In this document: one piece after another, positions 14,447 through 19,467 of the stretch
How positions within the stretch are numbered: position 1 is the stretch's first letter
Layout of the letters: each line of letters begins with the position of its first letter
Assembly (NCBI GenBank): GCA_947165805.1
Contig: CAMVBT010000008.1
Span: forward strand, 1-19,467
Direction of reading: 5' to 3'
Source: an uncultured Clostridia bacterium
Lineage (GTDB): Bacteria > Bacillota > Clostridia > Oscillospirales > Ruminococcaceae
DNA length: 19,467 bases
The notes under the pieces: model-generated
Told to the model about the DNA's origin: nothing
What the model saw: only the letters and a program-made list of their open reading frames with translations
The model's database searches: none
Position numbers and translations under genes: made by a program

Positions 14447-16207
14447 ATGAACATTATCGAGATAAAAAACCTTCAATTTGAATATAAAGAGTACGACGAC
14501 GCTGGAGAGGTCACAAGCACGAACCCGGTGCTCAAAGGGCTCGACCTTACCGTGCCGGAGGGGCAGTTCCTCGCGGTGCTCGGGCATAACGGCTGCGGGA
14601 AATCGACGCTCGCCAAGCACCTGAACGGCATACTCACCGCGACAGGCGGCACCGTGACGGTCAACGGCATGGACGCTTCGGACGAGAACAAGCTGTTCGA
14701 TATCAGGCAGACCGTCGGAATGGTTTTCCAGAACCCCGACAATCAGCTCGTGGCTACCGTCGTTGAGGAAGATGTGGCTTTCGCGCTCGAGAACCTCGGT
14801 GTACCGACCGAGGAGATACGCAAGCGCGTGAACGGAGCACTGCGCATCGTGGATATGTACGAATACCGCGAACACTCGCCGCACCAGCTCTCCGGAGGTC
14901 AGAAGCAGCGCGTGGCTATCGCGGGAGTGCTCGCGATGAAGCCGAAGTGCATCGTGCTCGACGAGCCGACCGCCATGCTCGACCCAAAAGGCAGAGCCGA
15001 AGTAATGGAGACCGTGAAGATGCTCAACGAACAGGGCGTCACGATCGTACTGATAACACACTACATGGACGAAGCCTGTCAGGCAGACAGGGTCGTCGTA
15101 ATGGACGACGGCGTTATCATCATGGACGATACGCCGAAGAAAATTTTCGCGCGGGTGGACGAGCTGAAAGCCGTTTCCCTCGACGTGCCGCAGGTCACGG
15201 AGCTGATGTACAGGCTCCGGAAGCACGGTGTCGGTGTTCCCGCCGATGTGATTACCGAGCAGGAATGTGCGGACGAGCTGCTGAAACTGCCGCATCTCGC
15301 GAAAGCCGGAATAACGAAGAACGCGCAGACCCGTGCGGGCTCCGGAGGCTCATACGCCGCCGAAGTGAAGCACCTCACCTACAAATACAGCGTCGGTACG
15401 CCGTTTGAAGCTACCGCCGTTGACGACGTGAGCGTGAGCATAGAAAAGGGGCAGTTCGTCGGAGTTATCGGACACACCGGAAGCGGCAAATCCACACTGA
15501 TACAGCACCTCAACGGCCTGCTGAAGCCCACCTCCGGTGAGATACTGATAAACGGCAGGAACATCTGGGACAAGGACACAGACATACGCGCGGTGAGGTT
15601 CATGGCGGGACTTGTGTTCCAATACTCGGAATATCAGCTCTTTGAGGACACGGTGTACAAGGACATCGCCTTCGGACCGAAGAATATGGGGCTGTCGGAA
15701 GCGGAGACAGACGCGAGAGTGCGTGAAGCCGCGGCGGCTATGGGGCTTGACGATGAGCTGCTCGAGCGCTCGCCGTTCGACCTTTCGGGCGGTCAGAAGC
15801 GCAGAGCCGCGCTCGCAGGGGTCATCGCGATGAAGCCGGAGATACTGATACTCGACGAACCCGCGGCGGGTCTCGACCCTAAAGGCAGAGACACGGTGCT
15901 CGACGAGATAAGCGAATACCACAGGAACTCGGGGACTACGATACTTCTTGTATCGCACTCTATGGAAGACATTGTGAAGTACGCGGAAAAGATACTCGTG
16001 ATGAACAGGGGCAGGCTTTTCTGCTACGAGGACACCGACACGGTGTTCAGCCGGACAAGGGAGCTTAAACAGATAGGGCTCGGAATACCGCAGATATCGA
16101 GGCTGTCGCACCTGCTGAAAGCCGGCGGCATGGATATCGGCGACGACATTTACACAATAGACAGAGCAGAAGAAAGAATACTGGAGATACTGAAAACAAA
16201 TGCTTAA
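14447..16207 (+). CDS. ecfA: Fused ECF transporter ATPase (EcfA1-EcfA2 in one chain)
   Basis: Powers energy-coupling-factor uptake of vitamins or trace metals together with EcfT and exchangeable S-components. Seen: 586 residues with two complete ABC ATPase domains. N-domain: Walker A GHNGCGKST (46-54), Q-loop FQNPDNQ (94-100), signature LSGGQ (148-152), Walker B IVLDEP (169-174), His205. C-domain: Walker A GHTGSGKST (342-350), FQYSEYQ (391-397), LSGGQ (446-450), LILDEP (467-472), His504. A linker of about 60 residues joins them (near 245-305). In many Firmicutes the two are separate genes. Both sites look catalytically intact. ecfT overlaps its end by 8 bases. The start has no strong Shine-Dalgarno (an AAGAACAAAAGAA run precedes it). 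No substrate-binding S-component is nearby, consistent with a shared group II module. Confidence 0.94.
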   Translation: MNIIEIKNLQFEYKEYDDAGEVTSTNPVLKGLDLTVPEGQFLAVLGHNGCGKSTLAKHLNGILTATGGTVTVNGMDASDENKLFDIRQTVGMVFQNPDNQLVATVVEEDVAFALENLGVPTEEIRKRVNGALRIVDMYEYREHSPHQLSGGQKQRVAIAGVLAMKPKCIVLDEPTAMLDPKGRAEVMETVKMLNEQGVTIVLITHYMDEACQADRVVVMDDGVIIMDDTPKKIFARVDELKAVSLDVPQVTELMYRLRKHGVGVPADVITEQECADELLKLPHLAKAGITKNAQTRAGSGGSYAAEVKHLTYKYSVGTPFEATAVDDVSVSIEKGQFVGVIGHTGSGKSTLIQHLNGLLKPTSGEILINGRNIWDKDTDIRAVRFMAGLVFQYSEYQLFEDTVYKDIAFGPKNMGLSEAETDARVREAAAAMGLDDELLERSPFDLSGGQKRRAALAGVIAMKPEILILDEPAAGLDPKGRDTVLDEISEYHRNSGTTILLVSHSMEDIVKYAEKILVMNRGRLFCYEDTDTVFSRTRELKQIGLGIPQISRLSHLLKAGGMDIGDDIYTIDRAEERILEILKTNA

Positions 16208-17009
16208 TGATATAACGATCGGGCAGTTTTTTCCCGGCAATTCCGTGATACACCGAATGGACAGCCGCTTCAAGATCGTACTTGAGATACTGATAGTGGT
16301 GATACTGTTCGTGGCGCAGAACTTCTGGGGACTCGGGATAAGCTGCGCGTTCATACTGATGATATACGCGGCGTCGGGGATAAGCTTCAGGCTGATGCTG
16401 AAAAGCCTCAAGCCCGTTCTGCCGATAATCATATTCACGGCGGTGCTGAACCTGCTGTTCGTGAAAGGAACGGACGCGCCGCTCGTCAGCTTCTGGGTCA
16501 TAAATATCTACGAAAAGGGCATCATAACGTCGGCGTTCATGCTGCTGCGCATCGTGGTCCTGAGAATCGCGATGTCGCTGCTGACCTACACGACCTCGCC
16601 GATAGTGCTGACCGACGCGATAGAGAGCCTTATGAAGCCGCTGAAAAAGGTAAAATTCCCGGTGCATGAGCTTGCCATGATGATGACGATAGCGCTGAGG
16701 TTCATTCCTACGCTCATCGAGGAGACCAACAAGATAATGATGGCGCAGAAGGCGCGCGGAGCATCTCTCGACACGGGCGGGCTCATCAAGCGCGCGAGAG
16801 CCATGGTGCCGATACTGATACCGCTGTTCATCAGCGCGTTCAAGCGGGCGAACGAACTCGCGACTGCCATGGAATGCCGCTGCTACCGCGGGGGCGAGGG
16901 ACGCACTAAACTGCGCGTCCTCAAAGCGACACGCCTCGACCTCTACGGCACCGGTCTGACGCTGTGCGTTCTCGGGATAGTGATAATCAACAACATAGTC
17001 TTTGGATGA
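16200..17009 (+). CDS. ecfT: ECF transporter transmembrane protein EcfT
   Basis: Membrane scaffold that couples the ECF ATPases to S-components. Seen: 269 residues. The N-terminal FFPGNSVIHRMDSRFKI is typical. Hydrophobic segments lie at about 25-45, 46-60, 72-90 and 110-130, with a last one near 249-267. The two cytoplasmic coupling helices carry the Arg motifs: ARG at 185-187 (MMAQKARGAS) and a variant CRC at 226-228 (AMECRCYRGG), where ARG is commonest. It overlaps ecfA by 8 bases, indicating translational coupling. truA follows after a 47-base gap filled by a palindromic repeat. The ecfT-truA neighbourhood is classical for Firmicutes. Confidence 0.94.
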   Translation: MLNDITIGQFFPGNSVIHRMDSRFKIVLEILIVVILFVAQNFWGLGISCAFILMIYAASGISFRLMLKSLKPVLPIIIFTAVLNLLFVKGTDAPLVSFWVINIYEKGIITSAFMLLRIVVLRIAMSLLTYTTSPIVLTDAIESLMKPLKKVKFPVHELAMMMTIALRFIPTLIEETNKIMMAQKARGASLDTGGLIKRARAMVPILIPLFISAFKRANELATAMECRCYRGGEGRTKLRVLKATRLDLYGTGLTLCVLGIVIINNIVFG

Positions 17010-17010
17010 A

Positions 17011-17044
17011 AACAGTTAACAGTTAACAGTGTACACTGTTAACT
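17011..17044. repeat. AACAGTT heptamers with 24-bp perfect palindrome before truA
   Basis: Tandem AACAGTT heptamers (17011-17030) run into a perfect 24-base palindrome at 17021-17044 (left half AGTTAACAGTGT, right half its reverse complement). It lies two bases after the ecfT stop and 12 bases before the truA ATG. It could be an RNA hairpin with no loop-rich cap, a dimeric operator, or a mobile repeat end. No T-run follows on the plus strand. Confidence 0.88.
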
Positions 17045-17056
17045 AATAGATAAAAA

Positions 17057-17830
17057 ATGAGAAATTTGAAGATCTGTATCGCCTACAACGGCACAGCCTA
17101 CCATGGGTGGCAGAGACAGAATAATAACATAACCGTGCAGCAGATCATCGAGGAATGTATCGGCAGGATAACGGACAGCAAGGTCACGGTGCATGGCTGC
17201 TCGCGCACCGACGCGGGCGTGCACGCGAGAGAGTTCTGTTTCAGCTTCACGACACAGTCGGCTGTTCCCTGCCACGGACTGATGAGAGCTATGAACGCCA
17301 TGCTGCCCGACGATATCGCGGTGCTGTCCTGCGAGGAGGCGCCGGAGGATTTCCACGCGCGGTTCTCCGCAAAGGGCAAGGAGTATGTCTACCTCGTCAA
17401 CAACGCGCCGCAGAAGGATCCGTTCGGATATAAGCTGGCGCTCTTCTACCCGTATAAGCTCGACGAAAAGCGGCTCGGGAAGGCTGCGCAGCTGTTTGTC
17501 GGGACGCACGATTTCGCGGCGTTCTGCAAGGCGGAAGCAAAGGAACATCTCGCGACCACCGTGCGCACTGTATGGGATATGAGGGTCGCGAGGAGCGGCG
17601 ATACCGTGAGCTTCACGGTGAGCGGGGACGGATTTCTTCACAATATGGTGCGGATAATCGTCGGGACGCTCATATATATAAACGAGGGCAAACGCACCGA
17701 GGACGACATACTGCGCTCCCTCGAGACCGGACAGAGAGATATCGCGGGGATAACCATACCGCCCCACGGACTGTACCTGAACAAAGTCTTTTATACCGAA
17801 AGGGAAACAAAGGAACATGAAAATACTTGA
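17057..17830 (+). CDS. truA: tRNA pseudouridine(38-40) synthase
   Basis: Isomerises uridines 38-40 in the anticodon stem of tRNAs. Seen: 257 residues. The start MRNLKICIAYNGTAYHGWQRQ is family-typical and fixes the ATG. The catalytic aspartate is Asp52 in CSRTDAGVHA (48-57). Further blocks are FHARFSAKGKEYVY, FVGTHDFAAFC and GDGFLHNMVRIIVGTL. Oddity: no Shine-Dalgarno is visible, because the 12 bases before the ATG read only TAATAGATAAAA-like sequence after a perfect palindrome. Translation may rely on coupling to ecfT or an unstructured A-rich leader. Its 3' end overlaps the next gene by 14 bases. Confidence 0.97.
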   Translation: MRNLKICIAYNGTAYHGWQRQNNNITVQQIIEECIGRITDSKVTVHGCSRTDAGVHAREFCFSFTTQSAVPCHGLMRAMNAMLPDDIAVLSCEEAPEDFHARFSAKGKEYVYLVNNAPQKDPFGYKLALFYPYKLDEKRLGKAAQLFVGTHDFAAFCKAEAKEHLATTVRTVWDMRVARSGDTVSFTVSGDGFLHNMVRIIVGTLIYINEGKRTEDDILRSLETGQRDIAGITIPPHGLYLNKVFYTERETKEHENT

Positions 17831-19145
17831 AAGTGAGGAACAGCGCGTCAAGGAAGCCGCCGAGGCCAGAGAGATAAAAGAAGCCATGACCGCGGGCAGG
17901 AAAAATAACGCCACCGATCTCACAAAATACAGGAAAAAGAAAAAACGCAGCAAATATCTGGTGCGGCTGATAATAATACTTGTGCTGGTGATCGCGTTCG
18001 CGGTAGTGTGGATAAACGCCGACAAGATATTCGAGCCGCTGAGAGGCATCGCTTCAAAGGTCGAGACAAAGACCTCGTATGACGCGGGCTTCCCCATAGA
18101 GCTGCCCGGAAGCGCCCGCTACTCGCTGCAGCGCGCCGGTGATGGCTTCTCGCTTCTCACGGACACATACCTGTACTCCTACGGCAGCGACGGAGCGCAG
18201 GTGTACGCGCTCAAGCACGGCTACAGCAACCCCGAGCTCGCCACAAGCGAAAAACGTATGCTGCTCTACGACAAGGCGGGCTTCAACTTCTCGCTGTACA
18301 GCCGCACAAGCCTGATGTACAAGAAGGCCGTCGATGACAAGATAATGTTGGCGTGCGTGGGCGAGGACAATCTCACAGCGGTCGTGACCCGCTCGGACAG
18401 ATATTCCAATATCCTCTACATCTACGACGACGGCGGCAACTGGAAGTACACGCGCAAGTTCGCGGACGAGAACGTCATACAGGTGGCTTTCCCCGGCGAC
18501 GGCGAGCATATCGCTGTGTCCACCATAAGTTCACTGAACGGCGATCTGATAACCAATATCTACAAATTCTCCATAAAGGAGAACGACGGCAATATCTGGC
18601 GCTACACGTTCAGGAACAACAGTATGCCCTGCGGACTGTACGCCGACACGGACAAGGTCATTGCGGTATGCGACAACACCGTACTGTCGCTGAAATGCTC
18701 GGACGGCACCCTCAACGGGAGCTACCCGTTCTCCGGAGTGCTGCGCGACCTGACTATATCGTCGGACTACACAGCCGTATACTTTGACGACATCTCATCG
18801 AGCCGCCACACTGTCGCCGTACTCGACGGGAACGCCGAAGAGACCGGCATCGCGAACGTGAAAAACAACACCGTCGATATCCTCGCGGACGCGGACGGCA
18901 TCTATATCCTCGACGGCACGAAGCTGCGCGTCGGCGACAGGTCGCTGACAGATATCACCGACATTCCCGTTGAGAACGAGGGCTACTCGCGGTTCATAAA
19001 GATAGACGACAGCGTTTATCTGCTGGGATATCAGAGCATCGACAAGCTCGAACTGCCCTCAGCGAAAAAGTCCGACTCCGGCGACGGCGATACCGGAGAT
19101 AAAACCGCAAAAGACAAAGAAACAAAAGAAAAAGACAAAAAGTAA
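17817..19145 (+). CDS. Membrane-anchored beta-propeller-like protein (possibly DUF5711)
   Basis: 442 residues, function unknown. Seen: a charged, coiled-coil-like cytoplasmic N-terminus (about 1-46, rich in Lys/Glu, with KKKKRSK just before the membrane), one transmembrane helix (about 47-66, LVRLIIILVLVIAFAVVW), then an extracytoplasmic region of repeated short strands (for example DGFSLLTDTYLYSYGSDG, NILYIYDDGGNWKYTRKF, YTAVYFDDISS, GIYILDGTKLRVG) like WD40/PQQ blades, and a low-complexity Lys/Asp/Glu tail (about 416-442). The orientation is N-in by the positive-inside rule. From memory it resembles the DUF5711 family of Firmicutes. The start overlaps truA by 14 bases with an AAAGG ribosome binding site. 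A CvpA-like gene follows after 9 bases, so the two may act together at the membrane. Confidence 0.85.
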   Translation: MKILESEEQRVKEAAEAREIKEAMTAGRKNNATDLTKYRKKKKRSKYLVRLIIILVLVIAFAVVWINADKIFEPLRGIASKVETKTSYDAGFPIELPGSARYSLQRAGDGFSLLTDTYLYSYGSDGAQVYALKHGYSNPELATSEKRMLLYDKAGFNFSLYSRTSLMYKKAVDDKIMLACVGEDNLTAVVTRSDRYSNILYIYDDGGNWKYTRKFADENVIQVAFPGDGEHIAVSTISSLNGDLITNIYKFSIKENDGNIWRYTFRNNSMPCGLYADTDKVIAVCDNTVLSLKCSDGTLNGSYPFSGVLRDLTISSDYTAVYFDDISSSRHTVAVLDGNAEETGIANVKNNTVDILADADGIYILDGTKLRVGDRSLTDITDIPVENEGYSRFIKIDDSVYLLGYQSIDKLELPSAKKSDSGDGDTGDKTAKDKETKEKDKK

Positions 19146-19154
19146 GGAGAAGCT

Positions 19155-19467
19155 ATGGGAAATGAGTTTTTCTGGTTTCTTGACATCATAACTCTCGCCG
19201 TGTTCGCGGTACACATATACCGCGGAGCAACAAAGGGCGCTGTCGGAGTCCTGATAAGCGCGGCGGCGATCATTATAGCGGCTGTTGCGGCGGCCACGTT
19301 CTCGGCACCGATATCCGAGGGCATCTATGACAGCCTCATCAGGGACAAGGTCGAGAGCCACGTCGTAAAAGCGGTAGACTCGGCTTTCGGGAACGGCGAA
19401 AAGACCGATGTCTCGAAGCTGGATAGGTCAAGAGCTATGATCAAGGGAAAATATCTGTACGAGATCG
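19155..19467 (+). CDS. CvpA-like membrane protein, N-terminal part (runs off the window)
   Basis: Seen: ATG at 19155 with a strong AAGGAG ribosome binding site (19144-19149), 104 residues visible before the window ends. It begins MGNEFFWFLDIITLAVFAVHIYRG, a hydrophobic helix, then ATKGAVGVLISAAAIIIAAVAAATFSAPI, a second helix, followed by a polar region containing KVESHVVKAVDSAFG. Known: a D-(I/V)-(I/L) helix, a short positively charged R.G..KG turn and an alanine-rich second helix is the layout of CvpA (colicin V production) family proteins, which have about four membrane helices. The C-terminal half is missing, so the family call is tentative. It lies 9 bases after the preceding membrane-anchored protein and is probably in the same transcript. 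Confidence 0.72.
   Translation, partial: MGNEFFWFLDIITLAVFAVHIYRGATKGAVGVLISAAAIIIAAVAAATFSAPISEGIYDSLIRDKVESHVVKAVDSAFGNGEKTDVSKLDRSRAMIKGKYLYEI

Overview
The window reads as ordinary chromosome from a Gram-positive anaerobe of class Clostridia, most likely the Ruminococcaceae/Oscillospirales group. This is inference from three things: GC-rich coding DNA with heavy use of ATA (Ile) and AGA/AGG (Arg) beside very AT-rich intergenic DNA; sigma-A style promoters; and Firmicutes-type gene neighbourhoods such as ecfA-ecfT-truA and ruvC-ruvA-ruvB. No rRNA, tRNA, CRISPR array, phage or transposase gene was recognised.

Left half, all on the minus strand (about 1-8500). The first unit is a divergent type IIA topoisomerase pair, parE-like then parC-like, with an extended -10 promoter near 8640 and a strong intrinsic terminator at 4184-4218. 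The next unit has a near-perfect promoter at 4146-4174 and runs fhs, tsaE, tsaB, rpiB, upp and finally the start of a TIR-domain gene that leaves the window at base 1. These genes overlap or nearly touch, so they look like one operon joining one-carbon metabolism, the tRNA t6A modification factors TsaB/TsaE, pentose phosphate isomerisation and uracil salvage, with a TIR protein at its 3' side.

Centre (8489-9058). A divergent intergenic region of about 570 bases holds two outward promoters, a hairpin-plus-heptamer repeat in the parE leader, a tract of about 140 bp of imperfect hexanucleotide repeats, and a 10-bp tandem duplication. The same hairpin/heptamer family recurs as two tandem copies between ruvA and ruvB.

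Right half, all on the plus strand (9059-19467). The order is ruvC, ruvA, ruvB (Holliday junction processing), glmM (cell-wall amino sugar precursor), two tandem paralogous small proteins of unknown function, a RlmI/RlmK-like methyltransferase, a fused two-domain ECF ATPase with its EcfT partner (vitamin uptake energising module), truA, a membrane-anchored propeller-like protein, and the start of a CvpA-like membrane protein. Spacing is tight except at three leaders occupied by repeats or duplications (before ruvB, before ecfA, before truA).

Most of the window is housekeeping. The more unusual points are the repeat family placed in the same orientation just upstream of parE-like and ruvB, the hexamer tract between divergent promoters, the topoisomerase pair with atypical motifs, the truA leader palindrome with no visible ribosome binding site, the duplicated small proteins, and the operon-end TIR protein.
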